Shown: piece after piece, positions 44,060-54,967 of the stretch
Layout of the letters: each line of letters begins with the position of its first letter
Numbering within the stretch: position 1 is the stretch's first letter
Origin: Chaetomium olivaceum
Taxonomy: Eukaryota; Ascomycota; Sordariomycetes; Sordariales; Chaetomiaceae
DNA length: 64,000 bases
Assembly: GCA_039881045.1 (NCBI GenBank)
Contig: JAYWVB010000037.1
Coordinates: forward strand, 1-64,000
Direction: 5' to 3'
The notes under the pieces: model-generated
Told to the model about the DNA's origin: nothing
What the model saw: only the letters and a program-made list of their open reading frames with translations
The model's database searches: none
Translations under genes and position numbers: made by a program

Positions 44060-44837
44060 GTTTGGTGGGTTGGGTCGGTTTGCGCTTGGGGGGTGGGGGG
44101 TTTCGGGGGTTGCTGGTTGTAGGAGGATGGGCGGGGCGAAACGAAGTGCGGGGCGAAACGAAGTGCGGGAGGGGAGGTTGTCATTCTCGCGCTGTTGTGG
44201 TTTGGGGACAGCAATCGGCTGGAGGTGATTGCGGGGCAGAATTGGCTTGCCCGTTGAGCTTTAGGTGCCAAACATGACGGAAGGTGGTTGGAGACTGGAG
44301 GAAGACTGGGTAGGATTTGAGGGTAAATGCCATGAAACACAAAGGAAGTGCATTGGGTTGTGGTTATCTGGTAGGAGACTACCCGACATCGACGCAGGGT
44401 GGGAGATCAGGGGCAGAAGGAGCCGTTTTGGAATGGAATGCTCATGTATGTAGAACACCAGCTGTGTCGCCGGTGGTTGTGTTTTCTTGCTATTATTTGG
44501 TCTTGCGTATCTGATCGTATGTAGATAGTTAGAATTGAACATCAGGTCTCAGATGCACTGAGTTGCCAATATCCGGGGTTGGTTCGAATGCCGGGGCCTC
44601 TCTCCCTTGCCATGGTATTGTATCGCACGCCATTGACGCCTTGATATTTCATCTAAAAGATCAGGTAGGTAGATATACATGAAATGGGAATCCGCTCGCT
44701 CAGGGCAAAAAGAATAGAAGAGCAAACAAAAAGACATTATTAACGTCCGTGACCCGCCGCCCCCGCCGCCGTAAAACCCCTCTAAACCCAATGTCCGTTC
44801 GTTACAGTGCCATGTCCAGAACACGCCGGGGTATCAT
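44060..44837. other. Intergenic region between convergent genes
   Basis: Includes a 17-bp tandem duplication (GCGGGGCGAAACGAAGT twice) at about 44131-44164. No gene. Confidence 0.55.
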
Positions 44838-46164
44838 CTACCGCTGCGTAGGCATCTCGACTGGGTTGGTTTGCTGCCCCGGCGCCACGTTCGTGTTGTC
44901 CAACTCAGAAATCGGCTGGGGCGGATGATACGGCCCGGGGTATGGGGCGAAGCCGCCGCCAGCTTGCTGCTGGTCCGCTGGCTTGGAGGGGTCATAGTAC
45001 GAGTGGCGCATATCGTAGGTACCGGGAGGTTGCGGCGTCGAGTTTGACAAGTACGGGGTTTCGGCATATGTTGTGGAGCCGATCGTGCTCGGGTTGTAGT
45101 ACTGGCCGCCTTGGTGCATTTGCGGAGACATCGACGAGGGCGGATAGCCCGAAACCGTTGGCATGGGGCTGCCCGGGAAACCAGGGTCGCCCGGCGCAAC
45201 GGCGCTGTAGGCTGTGTTGGCGCCGAGGTTGGCCTTCTTTTTGCGCGAGCGGATCATCACGAAGGCGATGGCGCCGGCGATCAGCGCCAGGCCGGCGACG
45301 CCACCCACCACTCCGCCGACGATTGCGCCGATGTTGCTGTTGCCGGTGTCCGAAACGGGTGGGTCACTTTCGGTTTCTCCGGGTGCCGGCTCAGTTGTCC
45401 CCGAGGCGGTTTCGCTGGCTGATGTTCCAGATGTACTGCTGGCGCTGGTGGTGCTGATGCTGGTGCTTTCGGGAGCCCACGGTGAGCTCAACATGGTGAC
45501 GACGGCTCGCTCAGTGTAGCATCGGTACATGGACTTCACGGTAGCACCGGGCCAGAGGTACGTAATGCACTCGCCGAGAGTCGAAGTCATGCTGGTATGT
45601 GTGTTAGTCAAAACCAAGAGACGCAGCCAAGTTCTGATTCGTCTCTCACCAGCATCCGGTTCTTGGGCCAACAGATTCGCACGCTCCGTTTTGGACGGCT
45701 TGGTAATCGAGGCATACGGTGAAGAATGGGTTGTCCCCTCCGGAGGACGTGCAACCAACGACTTGGTTAGTATTTGTTGCGCAAGTGTGCGATGCCGGAC
45801 AGGTAAACGGCGCGGCTGCAGGACGTTGATCAGTAGGGGACATAGTAAAGCAGGTGCTTAAAAAAAAAAAAAAAAACTCACATTCGGTATTCGCACGCCA
45901 TCCGCATGTTGTTTCATCCACCCAGGTGTTGTCCGACTGCCGCTTCAATCTGGCCCAATCCTGTCTCCTCCGCGCGAGCTCGAATGATGGGCCTTCGGTT
46001 GGCCTTGGTGTCCACCCATTTGCGCCGTCGTGATCTGATGCCCTTGTCTCCCTCGGCGGTAGGTGAGCTGCTTCTCCTCCACGATAGTCAAGACCTTGCC
46101 CGAATGCCCAGTCCGCGCATGCGAGATGGCCCGATGCGGCCAAGAGCCAAAGTTGCGACCGCAT
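44838..46164 (-). CDS. Single-pass cell-surface protein, Mid2-like architecture
   Basis: Exons in reading order: 46164-45882, 45815-45650, 45591-44838, 400 residues. The ATG at 46164 starts a signal peptide (MRSQLWLLAASGHLACADW). The ectodomain is Cys-rich (TTCGW, PFTCPASHTCATN, VVGCTS, GCC, GECITYLWPG, YRCYTERAV), followed by a Ser/Thr/Glu-rich mucin-like stretch and one membrane helix (IGAIVGGVVGGVAGLALIAG). A basic RSRKKK stop-transfer and a Pro/Tyr-rich cytosolic tail (QYYNPS, YDMRHSYYD) complete it. This is the layout of fungal wall-stress-sensor-like proteins, but no WSC domain is seen. The first intron starts with a 17-T run. Confidence 0.75.
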
Positions 46165-47924
46165 GGCGGGTATCGATTCCTTGCGCGGATGATCCCGTAT
46201 GAAAGACAAGACGCCCGCAGTGGAGGCGGGAATTCTTGTGCTTCGTTAGGAGGGTCGGGGTCGGCGACGGGGCGATAGTGGATGATTGTCGAAGTTGATG
46301 TGAACGGGAAAGCTGCGGCAACGAAGAGGATTGCCGCGCTTTTTCTCACAGCGCACCATGTAACGGGCAAGACGAGGAAAAACGTCTCGGGACTGGACCA
46401 CTCGCTCGGGATCCCGTCCCGTTCGTGGCTAGGCACGCCCAAATGCTGACGGGAGCAGGGGTTGGCTGCAGGGGTTTGATGCCATCCTCCTCGCAACTTG
46501 CTGGCCGTCGAATCAAGGCATATTCCTCCACCCATCCCCGGCCGGGTATTCGATCATGGCCTGGCCTACCTATCGACAGTCGAGCTCCACGACCGCCGAT
46601 AACGTTGGTTTGTTTGATCCGATCTCACATTCAAATAGGATGAACCCTTTGAAGCTTTCCTCACTGGCGGTCCGAAACCTCAACAGCAACATCTTCATCG
46701 GGTGGGGAGCACGCGACGACGCCAGCTCACCAGGCAGCTCCGAAAAGAGGGTGTGTTTCCGCTGCCGCTGTGACGGTTGCAATCCTGGCGGCCCTGTGCC
46801 ATTTCGCATGCATTGGGGTTCTGGGGTGGTTTCTCGTGGTCCCCTCTTTCTTCCTTGTAAAAATAGGAGTGGGGAAAGGTTGACCAATGACCTGCATCTC
46901 GAATCGGGGGACTTGTCTCGGAAAGCCAATGATAAGTGCAGCTTGCTCAGCCCTGGTGGGGCTCAGCATCCACCTGCCCCGCGACAGCATTCGTCTGAAA
47001 CCTTGAGATGGACATGCAGAACTTTGGGTGTTGCCTAAAAATTGGGTGGCCCGAAGACCTTGTCGCAACGAAGAACCGACAAGTACAATTTTTCCGTAAT
47101 GACCTGGAATCGATCTTCATTCGACGCCGTTACCCGCTCCGCCCCCTGCGACTTCTTCTTGACCCCCCGATAGCTATACTAAGATTATTTTGTATTTTCA
47201 CAACTCATTGATCGTTTCGGGGTTATGATGGTGGTCGAGAGAACCTGAGGGCTGACGGAGCCGAGCCACAACATCGCCGAAACATGGAGCCTTAGCAACC
47301 AATCGTGGCCATCAGGCACGGTCTCCCTCCAACGGTTTCTCTCGGTCGGCTTTAAAGAAAGCCCGGAGAAGATGTGGGAAACCAAGACAATTCGCGAAGC
47401 CCATTATCCAGTTATCGGGGCATCCCACGTTTGTTACTGGTAACCTCCCGAACCATGGAATGAACGAATGTCGCCGCAAAAGACTGAGATCTTATAAAAT
47501 GAAGAATCGACTCCAAAGCAAGGAGAAGGTAAGAATTGACTCTACTCGGTCGTCAAAAAAGGTGCAAAAGATGCACGTATATTGTCCCGTAGAAAATACC
47601 TACACGAGTTTTGCCCACAGGCCGGTGTCGGATACCTCATCTCGCTGTACTCGGCTACCCCTAACCCCGGTTTTCTGCTCTCCACCACAAAAACATTTTC
47701 ACGGTACAACACCGAATTGGCGCATCATGACGAAGCCGGAGCCGGGGTAAGCCCTCACTCACCATACACCAGATCACCATTTCCTTGGCGTTGGCGACAC
47801 AGACAGCCACATTAGTTGCTGCATTGGAAACTTGGAACGATTCTTTCTCAGCAAGTCCGTTAAAAACAGCCGCCAAGTGTCTCACGAAATTTTCACCTCA
47901 CCTGGCATCCCCCCACACAACATC
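46165..47924. other. Intergenic region
   Basis: 1.76 kb divergent spacer with no gene that can be supported. Confidence 0.55.
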
Positions 47925-48656
47925 ATGGCAGACCCTTGTCGCATCGTCGTTATGGCCAGCGGGAACGGCTCGAACTTCCAGGCCCTCATCGACGCCGTCG
48001 CTGCCGGCCGGATCCCAAATTCCAAAATCGTCCGCCTCATTGTGAATCGAGGGAAGGCATATGCGACCACACGAGCAGACCTTGCCGGCATCCCCTGGGA
48101 GTATTTTAACCTCATCTCGCACGGCTTTCAAACCAAGGGCGAAAAGGACCAGCAGAAGATCCAAGAATCTAGAGACAAATACGATGCGGCATTGGCAGAG
48201 AAGCTGTTGCAGGGTGACTTCAAGCCAGACCTCGTCGTCTTGGCCGGTTGGATGTATGTGTTTGGCAAACCCTTCCTCGACCCCATCGACGCTGCGGGTA
48301 TCAAAATCATCAACCTCCACCCCGCCCTGCCAGGTATGAACCCCTTTTCTATTGCCGTCGGCCCCATGACTGATTGGCTTGAAGGAAAATACGACGGCGC
48401 TGGGGCGATTGAGCGGGCCTTCAACGACTTTAAGGAGGGCAAGCTCGAGAACAACAGGACAGGCATCATGGTGCACTATGTCATTGACAAGGTCGACCGC
48501 GGCGAGCCTATTTTGGTGAGAGAGATCGAGTGCCGTGCAGGAGAGGAATTGCATCAACTCGAAGAAAGGATACACTCACAAGAACACGAGTTGATTGTCG
48601 AGGCCGCCGCAAAGGTAGCCCGGGAGGTGGTTGCCCGAAAGAACAAGGTGGAATAG
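47925..48656 (+). CDS. Phosphoribosylglycinamide formyltransferase (GAR transformylase)
   Basis: Exons: 47925-48333 and 48385-48656, 226 residues. Transfers a formyl group from 10-formyl-THF to GAR in de novo purine synthesis. N-terminus RIVVMASGNGSNFQALIDA binds the phosphate (SGxGSN); LVVLAGWMYVFGKPFLD and NLHPALPG supply the active-site Asn and His. TGIMVHYVIDKVDRGEPIL carries the conserved Asp-containing loop. The 51-bp intron is divisible by three and has no stop, so naive translation inserts 17 residues between LPG and KYDGAGAIERAF; the family has no insertion there, and GTATGA ... TGACTGAT ... AAG marks it as intron. Confidence 0.93.
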   Translation: MADPCRIVVMASGNGSNFQALIDAVAAGRIPNSKIVRLIVNRGKAYATTRADLAGIPWEYFNLISHGFQTKGEKDQQKIQESRDKYDAALAEKLLQGDFKPDLVVLAGWMYVFGKPFLDPIDAAGIKIINLHPALPGMNPFSIAVGPMTDWLEGKYDGAGAIERAFNDFKEGKLENNRTGIMVHYVIDKVDRGEPILVREIECRAGEELHQLEERIHSQEHELIVEAAAKVAREVVARKNKVE

Positions 48657-49182
48657 ACAAGCCCAGTTCGGGAGTGTTTCTTTTGGTGTATCGTATGTGA
48701 AGTATCCCGTATCCCCGCCTAAAACAGCATCGCTAGGTCAATGGGCGAACATGCCTATCCAGATGTCTGGCTCTATTTCGCAAGTAGAGCCAGACCTGGA
48801 TTTTCTTTCTATGTACGGCCGAGAGACGTGCTCTGAGATGCAGGGATCATGCAGGAGACTTTGGAACCATGCATGGCTCGACAGTCGAGTCTGCCATGGT
48901 CTGCCGTCGTCGGTTTTGAGTGGGAGTTTTCAGAGGTTGACACTCAATCAAGGGCCCGCCATTGGTCTCGATGATTGAGGGGAGACCCACCATCTGCCTA
49001 AACCTATCAGTGGTTTACAGGCAGCAACGCCAACCGAACGATGCAAACGGGCTTTCCTCGTGATGATTAAAACCCCGAGGCCAAGCCACAACCTGAATTC
49101 GAATTTCAAACCGAACAACCACATACCTACCTTACCGCTCTTTCCTTCCTTCTGCTGACGACTAAATTCACCCGCTTCAAGC
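48657..49182. other. Intergenic region
   Basis: Short spacer holding the F-box gene promoter; contains an inverted GTCTGGCTCTA ... TAGAGCCAGAC at about 48765-48796 that could be the terminator or 3' UTR hairpin of the preceding gene. Confidence 0.5.
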
Positions 49183-50727
49183 ATGTCCGGCACGGCAGTG
49201 GCCACAATGGATCCCCAGCTCGGTTCCGGCCTGGTTCAAATCCCATTAGAGGTCCTAATCCGAATCACGCACCACATCTCGACAACCGACCTTGGGAATG
49301 TGCGCTTGAGCTGCAAGGCCCTGGAGCAGGGGCTCTTCAACTTTTTTGCACATGAGTTTTTCCGCAAGAAGCAGTTCATGGTTCTCAGCGAGAGTCTGCA
49401 GGCACTGATTGACATCTCCAAGCACCCAAATCTGTCACCCTTTCTCAGGCATGTCATCATCGCGACCGACCGCCCAACTCCGCGCTATTACAATAGCATG
49501 AATAACAGCGATGAATCGAGAGACCGCAACGAAGTCGCCAATGCCGATCACATGCAGCTGTTGGCCGCAGGGGGGCTCCGAGACATGCTAGCCGAGGCAT
49601 TCGCTAACCTCACCAACCTGGAGACTGTCGACATCCGCGACTTTAACTCTCCAAGCCGCAGCCGCGATGGACGTGGAACAGAGTGGAGGAGCTGGGGTGC
49701 TCGCACACTAGCGGAGTCGACCGGCACCCCAATTGTCACCACCGCCCGGAATGACCAGGACCCCTACCTTAGCCAGATTTTCAGCGCTGTTACCGCCGCT
49801 CTAGCCGTTGCACAAGCCCGCCCAAAAAGCCTCGAGGTTCTCGTCCGAGCAGCGGGGAGGTTCACTTCGTTCGCACTTCACGACCAAGCGTTTTATATCC
49901 CGCCGCGCATGGAAGCAGCGGTATCGCCGGTCCTTGCCAACTTGAAGTCATTCCATCTCACGTTAGGCTTGACACACGGCGCGCAGACGAGGCCCTTCAT
50001 GTTCCAAAAGTTCTTGTCACTCACGGCCAACCTTACCTGGCTGCGGGTGAATTTCAAAAACTCGAGCTGGGACAATCAGGAGGAAGTCCTCTCTTGGTTG
50101 GCCCTCAAAGATACGCACAAGCCTAACGGCCCATTTGGCACGGCCGCCGTCCAGCTTCCCCTCGAGCGCCTCGACCTAGGAGATGCCGACCTCAAACCAG
50201 AGACCCTGCTCAATTTGGCCGTCAAATTTGCGCCAACTTTAACCTCGCTTTACCTTCGCAGGGTGTGCCTGATCAACGAAAACAGCGACTGCAGGACAAC
50301 CAAGGTCAACCCCTGGGACCGTTCCTTGTCGTTGTTATCCAAAGTCCGCGGCCTGGATTTGCGATCGCTGAACCTGAGCCAAATCGCGCATCGGAGCGAC
50401 GGGTTCAGAGGCCACGTGCCGTTCAAGCCCACAGAAGACTCGCCGGAAACTCGAGATTGGACTTGCTCCACCAACCTGGTCACTTTGGACAAGGCCATCG
50501 CGCAAGCAGTCGCGGCCATGGTTCCCGAATGGCCACAAGAACCTGACCCTGACCCGGACCAAATGGACGGTATGTGTGTGCCCATAGTACGTTTCCGCGG
50601 TTCATACCTGACAAATGCCGCAGAAGATGATTCCGAGGACGACCAAGACGACGAAGACGACGAAGATGATGAAGAGGCCAGCGATGAAGAAGAAGAAGGT
50701 GATGGTGACGGTAACGGAAACAACTAA
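49183..50727 (+). CDS. F-box-like protein with leucine-rich C-terminal part
   Basis: A single exon of 514 residues. QIPLEVLIRITHHISTTDLGNVRLSCKALE at residues 18-47 is an F-box (leads with IPxEVLxxI, then DLxxxRLxCKxLE). It should bind Skp1 in an SCF ubiquitin ligase. The rest is alpha/leucine-rich (NLTNLETVDIRDF, LANLKSFHLTLGL, PLERLDLGDADL), consistent with a degenerate LRR substrate-binding part. The last 35 residues are nearly all Asp/Glu with Gly-Asn, a highly acidic tail. Frame intact. Confidence 0.85.
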   Translation: MSGTAVATMDPQLGSGLVQIPLEVLIRITHHISTTDLGNVRLSCKALEQGLFNFFAHEFFRKKQFMVLSESLQALIDISKHPNLSPFLRHVIIATDRPTPRYYNSMNNSDESRDRNEVANADHMQLLAAGGLRDMLAEAFANLTNLETVDIRDFNSPSRSRDGRGTEWRSWGARTLAESTGTPIVTTARNDQDPYLSQIFSAVTAALAVAQARPKSLEVLVRAAGRFTSFALHDQAFYIPPRMEAAVSPVLANLKSFHLTLGLTHGAQTRPFMFQKFLSLTANLTWLRVNFKNSSWDNQEEVLSWLALKDTHKPNGPFGTAAVQLPLERLDLGDADLKPETLLNLAVKFAPTLTSLYLRRVCLINENSDCRTTKVNPWDRSLSLLSKVRGLDLRSLNLSQIAHRSDGFRGHVPFKPTEDSPETRDWTCSTNLVTLDKAIAQAVAAMVPEWPQEPDPDPDQMDGMCVPIVRFRGSYLTNAAEDDSEDDQDDEDDEDDEEASDEEEEGDGDGNGNN

Positions 50728-51318
50728 ATATCGACGAATAGACCAATGCCTGGCCCAATCTGGGGACGTTCTCGATCAATGCTCTGCCCATAGTCGCAGC
50801 GGGGAGCGCACCATTTCTCAGTGTCTTGGGTGGCCCGGTTATGTATGGTCGGACATGGTGTACGCTGGGTTGTAATTTGATTCACGCAGTACAGTGACAA
50901 TCCGGGGTTGCCCTAAGGCTCGCAACCCAACTCGTTTTGCTTCATGTTGAGACAACCATGAGCTTGGTTCCTAACGCGGATGGGCAAGGCCGTAGCTGCT
51001 ATATCCGTGGAAAGGCGCGGTTAGCCTGCTAATTTACACAAGTTCCACGCCTTCTGGCTGTCAGCTTCTAGCCGAGTCCATCCGACGATATTCATGGACC
51101 CATGGTTCAGCTCCGACCGTTAACGTGGAGGAAAAAAGCTTAGCGCAAAGGAAGAAAGCTTAGCGGGAGGCGGAAAAGCTTAGCGAAATTGGTCTAAAAC
51201 CAGGAACTGCCCAGCTCCCCCGGAACAGGAACGACTTCAAAAACGGCAGCAGCCCTTCTCGGAATCAAATTCAGAAACTGCTCTCCCATCGCCGTCCCGC
51301 CACAAAATTACAATCACG
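50728..51318. other. Intergenic region with a thrice-repeated promoter motif
   Basis: Contains AAAGCTTAGCG at exactly 20-bp spacing, three times (51135-51185). No gene. Confidence 0.6.
51135..51185. repeat. AAAGCTTAGCG repeated three times at 20-bp spacing
   Basis: Copies at 51135-51145, 51155-51165 and 51175-51185. Spacers differ in sequence but not length, so the motif rather than the whole unit is conserved. It lies 130-180 bp upstream of the start at 51319 and could be a regulatory element or a decayed minisatellite. Confidence 0.75.
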
Positions 51319-51734
51319 ATGAAGACGTTCTTCCTCGCCGCCCGCCCTAGCGGGCGCCGTATCCGCCGCATACCCCCGTTTCACAAGTACGAAGAGTGTG
51401 TCGCATACTGCGATAACGACAAGACTTGCCAGTCGGCCTTTTTCGACACCATCTCGGGAGACTGCCAGTACCACGACTGCCTCGACGGGCGCACACCCCC
51501 GGACAGGTTCAAGAAATACATCAAGTCCGGCGCGACCGGCTACTGCCCCGGCACCAGCCCCACGGGAGTCTCGACGGCAGCGACAGCAACTTCGACGGAG
51601 GCGGCAACGTCGGCAACCCAGGCGGGGCCTGCATCGACTGAATCTACGGGTGCGGCGGTCGGCCGGGGAATTCAAGGGCTGGGGTTGTGCCGGTGGTTGC
51701 GGCGGCTTGGATGGCGGTTGGGCTTTTGGGGTGA
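51319..51734 (+). CDS. PAN/Apple-like secreted protein, probably GPI-anchored, frameshifted
   Basis: The central frame reads a compact Cys-rich domain (YEECVAYCDNDKTCQSAFFD, then GDCQYHDC) resembling PAN/Apple-type domains, followed by a Thr/Ala/Ser-rich stalk. Around it the frame is broken. The signal peptide MKTFFLAA continues as ALAGAVSAAYP only in a neighbouring frame between an extra base in CCC at 51341-51343 and a missing one in C5 at 51373-51377. The hydrophobic GPI-type ending (AGVVPVVAAAWMAVGLLG, stop at 51732-51734) is reached only if one G is missing from GGGG at 51665-51668. With these three changes the length is 138 residues and every part of a small GPI protein is present. The alternative is a decayed gene. 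Confidence 0.6.
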
Positions 51735-52516
51735 AGGCGAGGGAGGAGATGGGAGAGATCGACTGAGCGCGGTATAGGAGAGGTTCATATGCGGGATTAC
51801 AGATCGGATATGGGATAACTACGTGTTTTAAGCACAAGTGTAATCAAGCCGCTTCATCCCCCACCTAAAAGCTAAATCTTCATTGATGAAACAAGTGCAG
51901 AACATCCTTGATTAAGAAGATATCTAATTCATCGTCCCTTGACGTGCCACCGTGGGACTATGACAATTCAATAAGTTCTACCTCGAAACCCTAACCGGGT
52001 GTACCAAATGCTGGCGACCGGCCGAGTAAACACCTAAGTAATAAGTCAAGGGCCCGAAAACATGGCGACTAGTATAACCACCAGGACGACCGGAGATAGC
52101 AGATAAAGCCCGGGGGAGTGCAGATTTGATGTCATAACCCCGCATTAGGATTATACAATAGATGCCCAGGCGTGCTCGGTTTGTTGTGGAAGCACATGTG
52201 TAGATGAATTTGTCAGCATGCCGAGAGAGCTCGAGACAGCACTTGACAGTCCATGAGTATCCCGTTCTCCACTATCACAGCTCTCAGAAAGGAATATAAA
52301 GAGCTACAAAACCGCTTCCCGTGCTCTTCTCTCAAGCACATCACCACACGCTCAGTGATTCCAATTTCCAATTATCCCCCCCCCCCCCCCCGAGAAACCC
52401 ATTACTCCACCACAACCTGAAGTCCACACAGAGCGAGCAACAAAACAAACCAACCCCGACCCAATCCCTCACCACCAACCCCGACAACAACAACAACAAC
52501 AACAACAACAACCACC
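51735..52516. other. Intergenic region, promoter of the NmrA-like gene
   Basis: No gene. Contains a TATAAAG box at about 52295, a C16 run at 52376-52391 and a CAA microsatellite ending at 52512, just before the ATG. Confidence 0.55.
52376..52512. repeat. C16 tract and CAA microsatellite in the 5' leader
   Basis: Sixteen C at 52376-52391 and about nine CAA units at 52484-52512, both in the leader of the NmrA-like gene. Confidence 0.85.
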
Positions 52517-53473
52517 ATGACAACACCACCCCCATCCATCCTCATAATCGGCGCCGGCGAACTCGCACCGCCATCCTCACCGCGCTCACCACCCACCCCT
52601 CCTACACGCCCACGCACACGCAACTCGCCCTCCTCCGCCGCCCCACCACCCTCTCCTCCACCGACCCATCCACCATCGCCGCCCTGACCGCCCCCACCGC
52701 CCGCGGCATCACCCTCGAAGCCGGCGACTTCACCAGCACCCCCGTGCCCGCGCTCGCGGCGGTCTTCAGCAAGTACGACGTCGTGATCCAGGCGGGCGGG
52801 TACGGCTCGCCGCCCGGGACGCTGCTGCGCGTGGCGGAGGCGGCGGTGCAGGGCGGGGTGAAGCGCTTCTTTCCGTGGCAATTTGGGGTGGATTACGAGG
52901 TGTTTGGGGGCGGGGAGGCGGGGTGGAGGGGAGTGGGCATGGGGAGTTGTTTGGCGAGATGTTAGCTGTGCGGGGGCTGTTGAGGGCGCAGCGGGGCACG
53001 GGTGGACGGTGGTTTCGACGGGGCTGTTTATGAGCTTTTTGTTTTGAGGGGTTTGGGGTGGTGGATTTGGCGGGGAGGGTGGTTAGGGGGTTGGGGGCGT
53101 GGGAGAATAAAGTGACGGTGACGGATGTGGAGGGGATTGGCAGGGCGGTGGCGGAGGTGTGTTTGAGCCGGAGGGGACGGAGAATAGGGTGGTGTATGTG
53201 GCTGGGGATACGGTGTCGTATGGGAGGTGGCGGATATTGTGGAGGCTGGGTTTGGTGGGGGGTTTAAGCGGGAGTTGTGGGATCGGGAGCTCTTGAGGAA
53301 GAAGCTTGAGCAGGACCGGAGGACTTGATGTTGAAGTATCAGAATGTATTTGGGGGCGGGGGTTGGGGTATCGTGGGAGATGGAGAAAACGCTGAACTAC
53401 CAGCGGGGCTAAAAACCACCTGCGGAAGTATGTGGAGGAGAACAAGGAACAATTGCTAGCATCTGTGGACTGA
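52517..53473 (+). pseudogene. NmrA/isoflavone-reductase-like gene with many frameshifts
   Basis: The ATG at 52517 starts PSILIIGAGEL, an NAD(P)-binding motif of atypical SDRs. The conserved order follows but hops between frames: TAILTAL, QLALLRRP, YDVVIQAGGYGSPPG, GVKRFFPWQFGVDYEVFG, LLRAQRGTG, WTVVSTGLFMSF, ENKVTVTDVEGIGRAVAEV, NRVVYVAGDTVSY, VADIVEAG, and LKNHLRKYVEENKEQLLASV ending at 53473. The total, about 320 residues, matches intact relatives. I count about ten single-base breaks (first at 52565), nearly all in G or A runs. With so many it is called a pseudogene here, but the preserved amino-acid order suggests either a very recent loss or local consensus error in G-rich sequence. Confidence 0.6.
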
Positions 53474-54460
53474 TATAGGGGCCAACGAAAAAGGCAGCTA
53501 TAGACATGGCTGGTTCAGTCACACTGTAGGGAGCGTCTGAGAGTAGGAAATGCTAAGGAAGGTAAAAGTATCACAATATTGAACGAAGGAGTGTGGCTAT
53601 CCAGAGCGGGTCAAATTATATAACAAGTTCACGTGCTTCCATAGAGCAAGCTCCAACTCATGTATCAAGACCTTAACAGCTTGATGAGTGATGCCGATAC
53701 TGCGACAGGTCTAGCACTAGGCGTAGAGTTTCATATATTCGGTAGAGTCTTAACACTAGTATTATAGGCTACCCGTAACTGATAAATATCGCCGTCCGTT
53801 TTCAACGGCGGGCATTGGGAATACGGGCCTATTAAAGAGGGCCAGAGACCGGGTGACGGAAGGGGAGGGCGGGGCTACCGCCTCAAGTGCGTCATCCTCG
53901 GAGGGAGTGAGTTCGAGCGTGGCGAGAATTCGAGGCCGGAAAGCTCTTCGGTTCGGCGCTGGGACTTTCGTGCGGCCAGTTCCCCCCGATTATGGCTTTG
54001 TAATTGTTCCCTCCCTGCGGTCTTGCCAACCTGCCTTCCAAACGCCCCTTTCCTTCCAAAGTTCCGTAACATCCTCAGATGGGCGATGCCGGTACGGGCG
54101 CATCTTGTCGGGCAAACGCCTGTATCTCTGCACCTCCTCACCAGTTTTGACCGCAAACATGAACCAGGGTCGGGATATAATGAACGATTCCGCTTCGGAA
54201 GCCGAGGCGTTATCACCAAGGCGAGAGCGCGGGGAAGCGAGGGTATAGTCGCTCCCGCGCTGGCCCTGGCGTAGCCGAAGCGCGCGGGGCGGGGGATGCC
54301 CAGATGGACTGACATCGGCTTGCCACTACGCCATTCGGCGGGCGGCCTCGCCGTGCTGTCATGGCCACTGCCATGTATAGGTGTCGTTGGGCTGCGGGTT
54401 AGTCGTCCTGCCGGGATGCCCCATTCCGGATTACAGACGCCCAGCCTTTCCCAGCGCCGT
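53474..54460. other. Intergenic region
   Basis: No recognised gene. Open frames on both strands at 53.9-54.3 kb overlap each other and carry no known motif. Confidence 0.45.
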
Positions 54461-54880
54461 CTAATGTTGCGCCGCGCGATGATGTTGACACGCTCCTGTC
54501 CAGCACGCCCTTTTTGCTGGGTCCCACTGGACACGATATTGCCTCGTGTCGCTGCTAGCTTCAGCCCACCTTCTCACACGGTCCGTCTCGAGCTCTAGTT
54601 CCATATTATACCGCGCTCCCGGGCAATACATGCGCGACCGGCCTTCCAAAAACCAGGCCGCTAGATCAGTTTCAAACTTGTTAAGCGGCGGATCGAGGAG
54701 ACCTTGTAGCTCCTCCAACAGAACATTGTGAGCACGTTCTGATGCCGAGAAACCCAGGAACCCACCCTCATCCTCGTCACCATTGAACTGCTCGAGATGT
54801 TTGTCATGTAAAGAGGGATTTTGGGCAACACGCTGGACAGCTGGCCGGAGTTTGTTTGCGAGCGGATCATCGATCTGCAT
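54461..54880 (-). CDS. Hypothetical open frame beside the LINE insertion
   Basis: Up to 139 residues, starting at 54880. The first 100 residues are charged and leucine-rich (SERAHNVLLEELQGLL, NKFETDLAAWFLEGRSRM) and could be helical; the end is Arg/Cys-rich and looks random. No family recognised. It may be the tail of a gene disrupted by the LINE or another repeat remnant. Confidence 0.25.
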   Translation of the reverse strand: MQIDDPLANKLRPAVQRVAQNPSLHDKHLEQFNGDEDEGGFLGFSASERAHNVLLEELQGLLDPPLNKFETDLAAWFLEGRSRMYCPGARYNMELELETDRVRRWAEASSDTRQYRVQWDPAKRACWTGACQHHRAAQH

Positions 54881-54967
54881 GTTGTTAAATAGAAGAGGAG
54901 GAATAACCTATTGTAGGGTTGGCGACATTGTGTATTGACGGTGAGGAGTTTTTCCAGGCGATAATGA

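Noticed and set aside
44560..44610. tRNA-like GGTTCGAATGCC segment
   Set aside because: It resembles a T-loop, but no D arm, anticodon arm or acceptor stem can be built around it.
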